Source: Oribacterium sp. WCC10 (GTDB lineage Bacteria > Bacillota > Clostridia > Lachnospirales > Lachnospiraceae). From it: DNA of 59,290 bases. The stretch lies in contig NZ_FOPH01000019.1 in assembly GCF_900113415.1 (NCBI RefSeq), positions 1 through 59,290 on the forward strand. The letters run 5' to 3'. Both the position numbers and the translations under genes were made by a program. A model generated the notes under the pieces. The model had not been told where the DNA came from. It made no database searches and worked only from the letters and a program-made list of their open reading frames with translations. Below are positions 33,204 through 43,900 of the stretch, piece by piece. The first letter of the stretch is position 1, and each line of letters opens with the position of its first letter.

Positions 33204-35201
33204 ATGAAAAATAGAAGCTTAGGGAGAAAAGTAGCCTCAGTTGTTGTGGCAGGTGCCATGACAGCTACTACACTTGCAGGATGTGGCGCCGGTAACACAA
33301 ATCAGACCACAGCTGCAGCAACAACAGCGGCAGCTGCAGAGGCTGATACAAAGGCAGCCGAAGGCGGAGTATCCGGAACTTTTGAGGGTACTGCAGTTGG
33401 TATGGGTGGTGAGAGCTCACCTGTAAAGGTAACACTTACCCTTGAAGACGGAAAGATCAAGGATGTTGCTATCGTTGGTGAGAAAGAGACACCTGGTATC
33501 GGAAGCAAAGCCATCGAAGATTTTCCTGCCAAGATGATTGAAGGCAATACAGTTACTGTTGATGCAATTTCCGGAGCTACCATTACTTCAAAGGCTATCG
33601 TTGAGGCTGCAACAGCTGCTCTTGCTGAGGCAGGACTTAAGCCGGAAGATCTTGAATCAGTTGAAGTTGAAGCTGCAGCTGCACAGGCTGAAGATATGTC
33701 AGTTGATGCTGACGTTGTAGTTGTTGGTATGGGCGGTGCCGGTATGACAGCAGCTATCACAGCAGCGGACGCAGGAAAGTCAGTTGTTATCCTTGAGTCT
33801 CAGGCCATGGGCGGCGGAAATACTGTTCGTTCAACAGGTGGACTTAATGCCGCAGGAACAGAAGAGCAGAAGTCTAATGAGTTCACAGAGGCTGACGGTG
33901 TTGAGAAGACACTTGCTACAGCTAAGGAGAAGTGGGCTGACAACGAGACAATTACAAAGCTTGCAGCTACTGTTCAGCAGCAGTGGGATGCTTACCAGGC
34001 TGCTCCTGAAGGATACTTCGATTCTGCAGAGCTTATGGCACTTGATACAATCATTGGCGGACATGGAATCAACGATCCTGAGCTTCTTATGACACTTACA
34101 GAGAACTCAGCAGGTGCGATCACATGGCTTAAGGAGCATGGCGCTGATCTTCCACAGGTTGGAGCAGCAGGCGGTGCTTCTGTAAAGCGTATCCATCGTC
34201 CGGTAGATGATAAGGGTAAGACAGCAGCAGTTGGTGCTTACATTGTTCCTATTCTTACAAAGAATGTTGAGGACAGAGGCATTGATGTTTATTACAACAC
34301 AACAGCTAATAAGATCCTCATGGAGGATGGTAAGGCTGTGGGTGTAGTTGCTGAAGGCGAGACAGGAAACACAGTTACTGTTAATGCCAAGGCAGTTATT
34401 CTTGCAACAGGCGGTTTCGGTGGAAATGCTGAGATGGTTGAGCAGTACAGACCTGACCTTAAGGGCTTCGTTTCAACAAATGCTGACGGTGCCAAGGGCC
34501 AGGGTATCACAATGGCAACTGCTGATGATGTAAAGGCTGATACAGTTGATCTTGATCAGATTCAGATTCATCCTACAGTTCATGTTGATCCGGATGGAAA
34601 TGCTCACCTTATTACAGAAGGTGTTCGTGGAGACGGTGCTATCCTTGTTAATATGGAAGGAAAGCGTTTCTACGATGAGGTTTCTACAAGAGATAAGGTT
34701 TCTGCAGCTGAGATCGAGCAGACAGATGGTTCTGCATGGCTCATTCTTGATCAGAAGATGATCGACAATTCTGCTGTATATAAGGGATACCTTGATGCAG
34801 GTTATGGCATAAAGGGTGAGACTTATGAAGAGCTCGCTGAGGCAATTGGTGTTCCTGCAGATGCATTTAAGGAGACTATGGAAGGCTGGGCTAAGATTTG
34901 GGCTGACAAGAAGGACGAAGAGTTCGGACGTACATCATTCTCTAATGACAATGACCTTGCAACAGCACCTTACTATGCAATTCTTGTTACACCTGGAATC
35001 CATCACACAATGGGTGGTCTTAAGATCGACACAGCTACAGAGGTTATCAATACTGACGGACAGGTTATCCCTGGACTTTTCGCAGCCGGTGAGGTTACCG
35101 GAGGCGTTCACGGCGGAAACCGTCTCGGCGGAACTGCTGTAACTGATATCATCGTATTTGGTGAGATCGCAGGAAACAGCGCTGTAGCATATATCGGATA
35201 A
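33204..35201 (+). CDS. Extracytosolic flavinylated lipoprotein reductase, fumarate-reductase-like
   Basis: 665 aa from ATG 33204 (GGAG 8 bases upstream). Lipoprotein signal with lipobox LAGC (C27), Ala/Thr linker, FMN-binding domain (about 57-145) with the covalent flavinylation motif DAISGATIT (T126 as FMN-bearing residue), then an FAD-binding flavocytochrome c/fumarate reductase domain (about 168-665) with the dinucleotide loop VVVGMGGAGM. Residues matching the fumarate reductase active site are visible: QIQIHPT, EGVRGDGAILVN...RFYDE, GIHHTMGGL and RLGGTA. It likely reduces fumarate or a related unsaturated acid outside the membrane, receiving electrons through FMN groups. Followed by a strong terminator; probably controlled by the divergent RpiR. 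Confidence 0.9.
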   Translation: MKNRSLGRKVASVVVAGAMTATTLAGCGAGNTNQTTAAATTAAAAEADTKAAEGGVSGTFEGTAVGMGGESSPVKVTLTLEDGKIKDVAIVGEKETPGIGSKAIEDFPAKMIEGNTVTVDAISGATITSKAIVEAATAALAEAGLKPEDLESVEVEAAAAQAEDMSVDADVVVVGMGGAGMTAAITAADAGKSVVILESQAMGGGNTVRSTGGLNAAGTEEQKSNEFTEADGVEKTLATAKEKWADNETITKLAATVQQQWDAYQAAPEGYFDSAELMALDTIIGGHGINDPELLMTLTENSAGAITWLKEHGADLPQVGAAGGASVKRIHRPVDDKGKTAAVGAYIVPILTKNVEDRGIDVYYNTTANKILMEDGKAVGVVAEGETGNTVTVNAKAVILATGGFGGNAEMVEQYRPDLKGFVSTNADGAKGQGITMATADDVKADTVDLDQIQIHPTVHVDPDGNAHLITEGVRGDGAILVNMEGKRFYDEVSTRDKVSAAEIEQTDGSAWLILDQKMIDNSAVYKGYLDAGYGIKGETYEELAEAIGVPADAFKETMEGWAKIWADKKDEEFGRTSFSNDNDLATAPYYAILVTPGIHHTMGGLKIDTATEVINTDGQVIPGLFAAGEVTGGVHGGNRLGGTAVTDIIVFGEIAGNSAVAYIG

Positions 35202-35236
35202 TCATTTGTAAAAGTGATGTTTTAAATTAAAATTAA

Positions 35237-35278
35237 GCATCGGATATGGAGTTTTAGCTCCGTATCCGATGCTTTTTT
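35237..35278 (+). terminator. Intrinsic terminator after the fumarate-reductase-like gene
   Basis: GCATCGGATAYGGAG-type stem closed by a TTTTA loop and followed by T6, 36 bases after the stop. Confidence 0.88.
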
Positions 35279-35347
35279 GCTATCCAAAATGTTATCAAAA
35301 GTGAGTATGATGTTAAAAGGTGAAAACCGGGGAAAAGTTGTTACAGT

Positions 35348-36262
35348 TTAAGCGTTAAGTCCCAACTGCCAGAAAATAACGGCACTGGCTGCGGCAACAT
35401 TAAGAGAATCAACACCATGGGACATTGGAATCTTTACCACGTAGTCGGAGGATTCAATAGTTTCATTCATAAGTCCCTCGCCCTCGGTTCCAAGTATGAT
35501 AGCGAGTTTCTCTTCATCAAGAAGCGGTTGATGGGTAATGTTTACGGATCTGTCACGGAGTGCCATGGCTGCAGTCTTGAATCCCATATCCTTAAGAAGA
35601 CTCATCCCTTCCGATGGCCATGAATCAACATATGTCCATGGAATCTGGAAAACTGTTCCCATACTTACTCTTGCAGACCTTCTGTAGAGTGGGTCGCTGC
35701 ATCCTCCGGTGAGCAGCACTGCGTCAATATTAAGGGCAGCAGCAGAACGGAATATCGCACCAACATTTGTCGGGTTTACAACATTTTCAAGAACCGCTAT
35801 ACGTCGACAGTTTTTGCAAAGCTCGTGCACGTCGGGAAGCTCCTTCCTTCTCATGGCACATAATACACCACGGGTAAGTTTAAAGCCTGTGATCTGAGAT
35901 AAAAGTTCAGAGCTTCCTACATATACAGGAAGGGGTTCCGGGTCTTGGGAATTATTTTTTTGATTTTTAGTTCCTGCAAATTCCATGTTGGATTCTTCGG
36001 CAGAAGATGGTCTTATCTCCAATGCTTTCAAACGTTCCCAAAGTTCTTTGGTCTCACGACCGGTTATGGTCTTGTCTTCCACTAAAAGTGAACCCGGTTC
36101 ATATCCTGCGTCGAGTGCGCGAAATATTACCTTTGGACTTTCTGCGATGAAAATGCCTGTATCCGGCTCGTTATAATGAAGAAGCTGACCTTCATTATAT
36201 TGAGAAAAAACTGCAACTTTGCTATCTTTTATATCTGAAATATTTATAAAATCAAGATTCAT
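35348..36262 (-). CDS. TrmH/SpoU-family RNA 2'-O-methyltransferase
   Basis: 304 aa. The C-terminal SPOUT domain shows motif 1 NVVNPTNVGAIFRSAAAL, motif 2 LAIILGTEGEGL and motif 3 VKIPMSHGVDSLNVAAASAV, with the trefoil-knot SAM site. The N-terminal about 120 residues are a substrate-binding domain. It methylates ribose in tRNA or rRNA. A palindrome copy (36088-36102) lies inside the frame, encoding EPGS. Alone, with GGAG before the start. Confidence 0.92.
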   Translation of the reverse strand: MNLDFINISDIKDSKVAVFSQYNEGQLLHYNEPDTGIFIAESPKVIFRALDAGYEPGSLLVEDKTITGRETKELWERLKALEIRPSSAEESNMEFAGTKNQKNNSQDPEPLPVYVGSSELLSQITGFKLTRGVLCAMRRKELPDVHELCKNCRRIAVLENVVNPTNVGAIFRSAAALNIDAVLLTGGCSDPLYRRSARVSMGTVFQIPWTYVDSWPSEGMSLLKDMGFKTAAMALRDRSVNITHQPLLDEEKLAIILGTEGEGLMNETIESSDYVVKIPMSHGVDSLNVAAASAVIFWQLGLNA

Positions 36263-36595
36263 AATGGTCTCCGTCGTTTTTCTAAACTATGTCTTGAAAA
36301 TGTCGACATAGGTATTATCAGGTTGAAAATTCCCGAGGAAATGCTGATGGTGTTTCTCAGGATAGATCTGTAAATTGATATAATCTAAACTATACAGGAA
36401 ATTCAGTATAACATACTACATCGGTTTGAAGGCTTGTATTGTATAATTATTGACAGAGATATGTATTCGTTACATTCCAGGTATCAGAATCCTGGGGATT
36501 CGTGAGATTATAAACGGTTCTGTGAGACTATAGATAAGCCATCATTAACCATAATATCAATTAACTGAAATTTTCAATAAGAAGGGAGATAAACT
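36263..36595. other. Divergent gap between TrmH and peroxiredoxin genes
   Basis: 333 bases. A TTGACA-like box at 36450-36455 with TACATT at 36471 has a short 15-base spacer, so it is only a weak promoter candidate for the peroxiredoxin. GAATCCTGGGGATTC (about 36487-36501) is a small inverted repeat. No gene. Confidence 0.4.
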
Positions 36596-37051
36596 ATGCT
36601 TGAAGTAGGAACAAAGGCACCGGAGTTTACATTACCGGATCAGAATGGAGAGATGCATTCATTGTCAGACTACAGGGGACAGAAAGTTATTCTGTATTTT
36701 TATCCAAAGGATATGACATCAGGATGTACAAAACAGGCCTGTGCCTTCGGAGAGTTATATCCGCAGTTCAGAGAGAAGGGAGCTGTTGTTCTTGGAGTAA
36801 GCAAGGATACAGTTGCTTCTCATAAGAAGTTTGAAGAGAAGTACGGACTGCCGTTTACACTTCTTTCGGATCCTGAGGTTAAGACTATTCAGGATTATGG
36901 TGTATGGCAGGAAAAGAAGAACTATGGAAAGACCTACATGGGTATAGTGCGTTCCACATATCTCATCGATGAAGAAGGCGTGATTATAAAGGCTTTTGGA
37001 AAAGTAAAGGCGGCAGACAATCCGGTTCAGATGCTGAAAGAGCTGGGGTGA
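36596..37051 (+). CDS. bcp: Thioredoxin-dependent peroxiredoxin, Bcp/PrxQ type
   Basis: 151 aa, GGGAG site. APEFTLPDQNGE, FYPKDMTSGCTKQACAF with peroxidatic C44 and resolving C49 five residues later, and YGVW define PrxQ/Bcp. It reduces hydrogen peroxide and organic hydroperoxides in the cytoplasm using thioredoxin, a useful oxygen defence in an anaerobe. Monocistronic by appearance, followed by a family B element. Confidence 0.95.
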   Translation: MLEVGTKAPEFTLPDQNGEMHSLSDYRGQKVILYFYPKDMTSGCTKQACAFGELYPQFREKGAVVLGVSKDTVASHKKFEEKYGLPFTLLSDPEVKTIQDYGVWQEKKNYGKTYMGIVRSTYLIDEEGVIIKAFGKVKAADNPVQMLKELG

Positions 37052-37097
37052 GTGTTTGGGTGTAAATGAATCTGTATCTGACAGTACACGAGATCTA

Positions 37098-37222
37098 AGA
37101 AAACACTGATTATATCAGTGTTTCCTCAGAGCCTCCGGCGTCGGGGCACGGATTTTCAAAGGAAATTGATGCTTTACATCGAAAATCCGGCCAGGGAAAC
37201 GCTTTAATCAGCGTTTCTCTAA
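37098..37222 (+). repeat. Family B dispersed element, copy 7 (reference, full length)
   Basis: Best-preserved copy. Left hairpin AACACTGATTATATCAGTGT, TCAGAGCCTCCGGCGTCGGG, core hairpin arms GGATTTTC/GAAAATCC with GATG...CATC inside, GGCCA, and right hairpin GGGAAACGCTTTAATCAGCG. The left and right hairpins are versions of each other (GGAAACRCT ... AGYGTTTCC), so the element has matching palindromic termini. Confidence 0.82.
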
Positions 37223-37339
37223 GGTTCTTTTAATTTTGAAAGCAAATGACGCATTAGTGTTTGGCCGTAGTATGAAAAGAAGTGAGTGCCGGAATTGTCT
37301 TCCGGCTGCTTACTATAAATAAAAAAGGGGAAAAGAATA

Positions 37340-38590
37340 TTGAATCAGGAAAAGAAAACATCAGACTTATGGAAGTATGTGGCGATAGTACTTATCGCAA
37401 TTGTTGTGGCTCTCGGGGCGGCAATGTTTACAATGGTGAACAGCAGACTGGAAGAAGCTGCGAACAAAGAATGTTCAGCAGAGACTGCGGTTATTGAAAC
37501 GGTTGCGGAAACGGAAGCTGAGATACCGGAGACTGAAGCTGCGACAGAGACATTATCATCAAGAGATAAAGCCCGTGCAGCAGGTGCAGAGATCCTCAGC
37601 TACTGGAAGGATGATTCAGAGACAAAGCAGAAACTCATCGCTTTTATGGAAGATATCACAGACGAGAGTGGTTCAAAATATATTCCGGTAGAGAAAAGAA
37701 TCGCTGTTTTTGATTTTGATGGAACATTGTTTTGCGAAACAGATCCCAATTATTTTGATTATATGCTACTTGTACACAGGGTACTTGAAGATGAAAACTA
37801 TAAGGACAAAGCCAGCAAGTTTGAAAAGCAGACTGCAGATAAGATCGTAAAGCAGAATGAAACAGGTGAGTCATTCAAAGGACTTGAAACCGACCATGGC
37901 AAGAGCATTGCATCTTCGTTTAAGGGTATGACGATAGATGAGTTTGAGACTTATGTTCATGACTTTATGAGAACACCAATGCTTAGCTACGATGGTATGA
38001 CAAGAGGTTTCGGATGGTATCTTCCTATGCTTCAGATCATAAACTATCTTGAGGTTAATGATTTCACAGTATACATCGTCAGCGGAACTGACAGATTTAT
38101 CGTAAGAAGTATTATTAATGATGAAAACTCGCCGCTTGCTCACATGCCTATGAGCCATGTTATCGGTTCAGATGAATCTCTTGTGGCTACGGGACAGGAT
38201 GATGAGGATGGTCTTAACTACAACTATAAAACAGATGATAAGGTGGTTACCGGCGGAGATTTTATCATAAAGAATCTCAAGATGAATAAGGTCACTGCAA
38301 TCGCAAAGGAAATAGGTGAACAGCCTGTTCTCTCATTTGGAAACAGTACAGGAGATTCCAGCATGGCAGAGTATGTCATCTCCGATAATCCTTATGAAAG
38401 TCTCGCATTTATGCTTTGCTGTGATGATCTTCAGCGTGAAAACGGCAATCTTGAAAAGGCTCAGAAGATGTATGATCTTTGTGCAGAGAATGGTTGGGTT
38501 CCGGTATCAATGAAAAATGATTGGACCACTATCTATGGTGACAGCGTGACAAAGAAAAATGCAGCAAATGAAGAGAAGACGGCAGCGTAA
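37340..38590 (+). CDS. Membrane-anchored HAD-family phosphatase (TTG start)
   Basis: 416 aa. TTG start at 37340 with AAGGGG nine bases upstream; no better start fits. One membrane helix (about 13-32) and an acidic Glu/Thr linker (45-75) put the catalytic domain outside the membrane. HAD motif I is VFDFDGTL (125-129 DFDGT), motif II IVSGTD and motif IV FGNSTGDSSM. This resembles phosphoserine-phosphatase-like exported acid phosphatases. Likely scavenges phosphate from organic phosphates; substrate unknown. Followed by a terminator. Confidence 0.85.
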   Translation: MNQEKKTSDLWKYVAIVLIAIVVALGAAMFTMVNSRLEEAANKECSAETAVIETVAETEAEIPETEAATETLSSRDKARAAGAEILSYWKDDSETKQKLIAFMEDITDESGSKYIPVEKRIAVFDFDGTLFCETDPNYFDYMLLVHRVLEDENYKDKASKFEKQTADKIVKQNETGESFKGLETDHGKSIASSFKGMTIDEFETYVHDFMRTPMLSYDGMTRGFGWYLPMLQIINYLEVNDFTVYIVSGTDRFIVRSIINDENSPLAHMPMSHVIGSDESLVATGQDDEDGLNYNYKTDDKVVTGGDFIIKNLKMNKVTAIAKEIGEQPVLSFGNSTGDSSMAEYVISDNPYESLAFMLCCDDLQRENGNLEKAQKMYDLCAENGWVPVSMKNDWTTIYGDSVTKKNAANEEKTAA

Positions 38591-38624
38591 AATATAATTT
38601 GAATAAATAATCAGCTTATTAACT

Positions 38625-38670
38625 AAAAGGTAACTACTCTCAGTTATGAACCGGAGTGGTTACCTTTTTT
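38625..38670 (+). terminator. Intrinsic terminator after the anchored phosphatase
   Basis: GGTAACTACTC pairs with GAGTGGTTACC, followed by T6. Confidence 0.85.
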
Positions 38671-38695
38671 AGTGTTTGGTTTATCGTTTACGGGT

Positions 38696-38766
38696 AGCAT
38701 TTCTTTGGAAAAAGCCGTGCCACAACATCGGAGGCTCTAAGGAAATACTGAGCTAATCAGTTCCCC
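38696..38766 (-). repeat. Family B dispersed element, copy 8 (reverse, left half)
   Basis: Complement shows CTGATTAGCTCAGTATTTCC, TTAGAGCCTCCGATG and GGCACGGCTTTTTCCAAAGA. The core is broken. Confidence 0.6.
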
Positions 38767-38820
38767 TTTGTTTTACTTTTTGATAAAAGGCATCTTAGCT
38801 TTACCAGTATTAAGTAACAT

Positions 38821-39723
38821 TTAACTATCAAAATTTGTTGAATCCAGTAACTCAAGAAATAGTGCCAGAGGTTTGTCCGGTGCAGAATGTTTTTTCCAGT
38901 ACACTCTTGCTTCCATTCCGGCAGACTGATTCAATTCGGGGCACTCCAAAGGAACCAGCTTTACATTTTCGCGACAGGCGGATGCAGGAAGAAAACCTCC
39001 TCCCAAACCTTCTTCTATAAAACGTGATACCATGAAAATCTGAGAACTTCTGAGAACTACGTCTAAGTTATATCCTCTGTCACTGAATATGTTTTCTATG
39101 GTACCGGAAAGAGGAAATACATGATCAAACAGAATCAGTGGATGCTTTGAAATCTCTTCAAGAGTGATAGTTTCCTTAGACGCAAGAGAACTCTTTTCGC
39201 TAACACAGTATTCAAGTATTGAAGGTTTGATCTGCTTGGTTTCAAAGCGCTTTTTCCATAGCTTTTCCTGAGAATAGTTTTCTACGGTAAGAACTGCATC
39301 CAGCTCATCTTCATCCAGTTTTTGCAGAAGATTCCATCCCGCTCCCTCGGAAATTTCAAGGTGAATGGATGGATATCTCTCTGTGAATTTTCTATATATG
39401 ATCGGAACAGATTCGCTTCCTATGATGGTTGAGTATCCAAGTCGCAGGTAGTCGGTGCTGAGTATTCCGGATTCAATCATGGAGTTCATCTTGTTGTATT
39501 GTTCCATGATTCTTTTTATTTCCTCCCGAAGTTTTCTCCCGGCTTCTGTTAATGTTATATGAGTTCCCTTTCTCATAAAGAGATGTGTTGATGTCTCCTG
39601 TTCCAGTTCCTTTATTGCAACGGAAAGTGTCGGTTGGGAAACAAACAGTTCCTTTGCGGATTTACTCAGGTTTTCTGTCCGACATACAGACAGGAAATAG
39701 GTCATTTGTTTTATTGTTATCAT
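38821..39723 (-). CDS. LysR-family transcriptional regulator
   Basis: 300 aa. N-terminal winged HTH (MITIKQMTYFLSVCRTENLS, SAKELFVSQPTLSVAIKELE) and a periplasmic-binding-protein-like effector domain (about 90-295). Divergent from the RraA gene (284 bases between the starts), its probable target. Ligand unknown; many such relatives sense organic acids. Confidence 0.93.
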   Translation of the reverse strand: MITIKQMTYFLSVCRTENLSKSAKELFVSQPTLSVAIKELEQETSTHLFMRKGTHITLTEAGRKLREEIKRIMEQYNKMNSMIESGILSTDYLRLGYSTIIGSESVPIIYRKFTERYPSIHLEISEGAGWNLLQKLDEDELDAVLTVENYSQEKLWKKRFETKQIKPSILEYCVSEKSSLASKETITLEEISKHPLILFDHVFPLSGTIENIFSDRGYNLDVVLRSSQIFMVSRFIEEGLGGGFLPASACRENVKLVPLECPELNQSAGMEARVYWKKHSAPDKPLALFLELLDSTNFDS

Positions 39724-40007
39724 ATTTTCTCTTTTCTTCAGCGTAATGTATGAAACTATAGATGAATACTATAATAAAAATGATAAAAAGGCATATATAT
39801 TAATAAAACTAATAATATATAAAAATCCTGTATTTTTCAAATGTATGGTTCGGATTTATAGTATGTCGCGACGAATATCAGGTCAGAGATATACAGAAGA
39901 TTTCGATATTCTGCATTTGAACAAAAAGTAAGTATTATTCCGTGGCGGCTTTGGGTCAGAAAGCTATAAGTTACAGAGTATATACTATAGGTAGTAAGGA
40001 GATATAT

Positions 40008-40682
40008 ATGTCAATTGGATGTCAGATAATAACGGATTTCGAGAGACCGGACAGAGAACTGGTAAATCTTTTTGAGGGACTGCAGGTTGCCGATCTTGAC
40101 GACAACATGTCAAGGACACAGGCTGTTTTCCATAAGATCTCATCATTTACAGGAAAGACTGTGGTAGGAACAGCATTTACCATCAAGCTTCCTCATGGTG
40201 ATAACCTTATGTTCAGAGCAGCACTTAAGTATGTAAAGCCGGGTGACGTTATCGTAATCGATGCCGGTGGATTTGAGGATCGTGCGGTTATCGGCGAAGT
40301 TACAACAAAGTATGCCATGAAGGCGGGAGCAGCAGGAATCATTTGTGACGGTGCACTTCGTGACAGTATGGTACTTTCAGAGCTTGATTTCCCTGTATTT
40401 GCTAAGGGAGTAAGTCCTAACGGACCTTTCTTTAACGGTCCGGGAGAGGTTAATGTTCCTATCGTTTGCGGTGGTCAGCTCGTGAATCCGGGAGACATCG
40501 TTGTAGGTGATCAGGATGGAATTGTTTTCATCAAGCCGGAGTATGCAAGAGAGGTTTATGAGAACACCATCAAGACAAAGCAGAAGGAAGAGAAGCTTCT
40601 TCAGGAGCTTGAAGAGACAGGCTCAATGACACAGACATTTGTATGGGAGAGACTTGAGCAGATCGGTTGTACGATTGTCTGA
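40008..40682 (+). CDS. RraA/HMG-aldolase-family protein
   Basis: 224 aa from ATG 40008, with AAGGAG 7 bases upstream; the frame is open 22 codons further but without a ribosome site. GDVIVIDAGGFEDRAVIGE, AGIICDGALRDS (the D-G-x-x-RD metal site) and PGDIVVGDQDGIVFI are typical of 4-hydroxy-4-methyl-2-oxoglutarate/4-carboxy-4-hydroxy-2-oxoadipate aldolases and of RraA. Aldolase or oxaloacetate decarboxylase activity is more likely than RNase E inhibition in this setting. Divergent from LysR. Confidence 0.88.
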   Translation: MSIGCQIITDFERPDRELVNLFEGLQVADLDDNMSRTQAVFHKISSFTGKTVVGTAFTIKLPHGDNLMFRAALKYVKPGDVIVIDAGGFEDRAVIGEVTTKYAMKAGAAGIICDGALRDSMVLSELDFPVFAKGVSPNGPFFNGPGEVNVPIVCGGQLVNPGDIVVGDQDGIVFIKPEYAREVYENTIKTKQKEEKLLQELEETGSMTQTFVWERLEQIGCTIV

Positions 40683-40819
40683 TGCCAGGTGCAGCAAGGA
40701 ACCCGTCGGCGCGGTTCTGTACTGTGTCTTTAAATTATGCTTTATCTTATTGATGATACTGTTAAGTATTAACAGACAAAACAAGAATAATTAAACAACA
40801 TATATAAAAGTTTAAATTT

Positions 40820-40851
40820 AAGAGGTTAGCAGTTGCTAACCTCTTTTTCTT
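40820..40851 (+). terminator. Intrinsic terminator after the RraA-family gene
   Basis: AAGAGGTTAGCA pairs with TGCTAACCTCTT, loop GT, then TTTCTTTT. Confidence 0.88.
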
Positions 40852-40867
40852 TTGATAAAATCCGAGT

Positions 40868-40883
40868 GTTAGTGCGCACTAAC
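40868..40883. promoter_or_regulatory. Perfect 16-bp palindrome, possible operator of the surface-protein genes
   Basis: GTTAGTGCGCACTAAC, 103 bases before the start of the large surface protein. The length and symmetry suit a TetR- or LacI-like dimer; the protein is unknown. It shares GTTAG with the preceding terminator stem but is distinct from it. Confidence 0.5.
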
Positions 40884-40985
40884 CATATAAACATTTATGT
40901 CAGTTATATTGCTGGCATGGATCATCAGCCTGTGCATATGGCAAATTCTAAAATGGTTGATGTCCGAAGGGGATAAGGAGTACAG

Positions 40986-43900
40986 ATGAAAAAGCAAATG
41001 TATAAGGTGATGGCAGCGGTGCTGACATTGTCTCTGGTTAGTGCACCCTTTTCATCAGTCACAAAGGCTTATGCAGCAGAGAATAATTCAATGGCGCTGC
41101 AGAAAGATATTGGTTTTCAGTTCGACGGAACGGACTGGTTCTATATGGATGCTTTTGGACAGAAGAAAACCGGATGGGTTACTGAAGTTGACGGAAACAG
41201 GTATTATCTTGACCCGGTTAACGGCAAGCTGCGTACAGGGTGGCTTAAATCAGACGGAAACTGGTATTTTCTCAACAACTTAAGTGACGGTACAAAGGGG
41301 AAAATGATTACAGGGTGGCAGTGGATCGATGGATACTGCTATTATTTCGATGCCGCAGGAAAAATGTTGTTCGGAACATATACTCCTGACGGATTCTATG
41401 TAAATGCAAACGGGCAGTGGTCAGAGAGTGACGGAACGGCACACTTCGTATCAGGTAAGGGATTAAGTACGGCTAATGTACTTGGTGAATCAAGAGTCAA
41501 TCTTGTGACTTCAAGGACATCCGGAGGTGGTTCCGGCGGATCAGGAAGCTCGGGAAGCAGAAGAAGACAGTCCTCGGATTCTTCGGTAAAAGATGAAGAT
41601 AAAAAGGATAATAAATCTTATTCCGATCAGGATACAAAACCCATTAAAGACAACGGTAATGCAGGCAATAACGCAGATGATGAAAATGCATCCAGGCCGG
41701 AGACAAAGACAGAACCAAAAGACAAACCAAATCAGAAATCCGATGAAAAAACAGAGTCGGATCCTAAAACACAACCTGAGACTATACCTTCAAAGGAAAC
41801 CGAAAAGGATTCTGATAAAAAAACTGCAAAAGATAGCGATGTGAAGGTGACAGGATTTAAGGCTATGAAGACCCTTAACATTCCATATCAGGGATCAGAG
41901 GACAGCACTTTAAACATTGTAGAGAATAAACTCAAAAACAGTGGTGTCACGGTTTATCTGTCAAACGGAAAAAGAACCACAGCGGTTGCAACAGGCTGGA
42001 AGATAGAAGGAACCGCAGAGATCGGGAAAACATTGGTTGCAAAACCTGAAACATTAAAAGTCGCAGACAGATATAAAAACATTCAGGAACAGTTTGAGAA
42101 GCTTGATATAGAAGAGAAGATAAATATCCTGAAAGGAAATGTTCAGGAAGAGATATCAGATCCTGTTGAAACTACGGAAGCTCCTAATGAAGATCCTACA
42201 CAGGAAGAATCAGGTACAGAAGAGTCGACAACTGCTTATGAAAACAAACATCCTGATGACTGGACCATCACAGGATATGTTCAGCCTGAAGTATTAGAAC
42301 TTGATTATATAGATTCTGATTTAGACAGCTACAAGCAGTATTTTCCAAAGACTGTAATCTATAAAACCAATGACGGTACAGATATAACAATTGATGCAAA
42401 GTGGTATGACGGTTTCACACGTATCAAGGAAGGACTGGTTGAGGGAGGAGAGATCACAGTACGCTGTGATAACAGTTTTAATGATTTCCCTTATGAAGTA
42501 AGAAGACAGATTTCTTTTGATTCTTTTGATAGTGTAGGAACACCGACACTTACCATTAGATTTAAGAAAAAAGATACTGTAGCTGATCAGAAAGAAATAA
42601 AGATAAGTCTTGACAGAGAGCCGGCTGTTACCGGTTCTTCATATGATCAATATCAATACGCTTACGGTGATGATCTCACCATTAATCTCGAGAATTATGA
42701 TGGTGACGGAAGTGATGTGGAGATCACAGGAGCAGTCGGTTTTTCTGAGAAACTAAATGCTCTTTCATATGATGAAACAAGTGGAGAGTTAACCTTGCCC
42801 GTTAAGGATTTCATGCCTAATGGTATGACAGAAAATTTCTGGCTTACGATAAAAGTCAGTGGTGTAAAGAAGTTCCAGGCAAGAATATATATATCCACAG
42901 ACAGAAACATTACTTTTAAGGATAAGAAGTCAGGCACGGTGATCTACAACGGAATATCTAAAAAGAAAGATTTTGTGACAACTGTGAGCTTCGTTAATGT
43001 GCCGGAGGAAGACATTAAGAATATATCCTTTAGAAGCGGTAATGAAGATCTTAAGGATAAATTCTCATTGACGAAGACCGACGAAGAAGGGGTATATGAG
43101 TTCAGAATTCCTAAGGACTATATAAAGTCTGTTTTGGGAAGCATAGGATTTACGATCTATTGTGAAGCAGTATTCCCTGTATCTGTCAGGATATATACCA
43201 TGCCGGATCCATCATTGTATGTAAACAGGTATGATGGATGCTATGCTGCGGAAGATCAAGAGTTAGGACTTAAAAATTTCTCCTTTGATAAAGCTTCAAT
43301 TGATGATTTATACGTAAAGCTTATAGATGGTGAAAACAATGAAAAGATTCTTGTTAAGGGAACGGACTATAAGATAGATGTTGCAGAAAAGAAGATTATT
43401 CTCATTTCTTCAAGCATCCTTGGAACAGATTCTCTTGATGAAGATATGACATTTACTGTACTTGTGGAAGCTAAAGAAGATGAAGAAAGCGCAAAAACTT
43501 CCATAAAGTACAAGAAGGATAGAATTGCAAAGGTAAAGATTGTTGAGACCATTATACCGAATACACCGGTTTATATTAAGATTGAAAACCTTGAGTACGG
43601 AGAGAGTCTGGATGATACAGAGATATATGCAGGTGAGGAAAAGATAAGTGGCTGGTCAGTGATATCCGGGTATTACAGTGAACAGATAGTTATTCCGTAT
43701 GAAATCATTGAAAAGTATCTGAAAGATGGCAAAGCTGACTTCACTATAAAAAAACCTAAGTTTAAGAACAGTGACTTTAGTATCGTGATACCGGATTATT
43801 CAGGTGAGGATGCTCCTGTTGAAACAGCGTATGTTAATGAATACGGCACAAAATATGAGCTTCAGGATGAAAAGTACCCTGTTTTCTCAGGTACAGGAAG

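Noticed and set aside
33302-33760. 152-codon frame antisense to the fumarate-reductase-like gene
   Set aside because: An Ala/Ser-rich shadow of the FMN domain and linker; no start signals.
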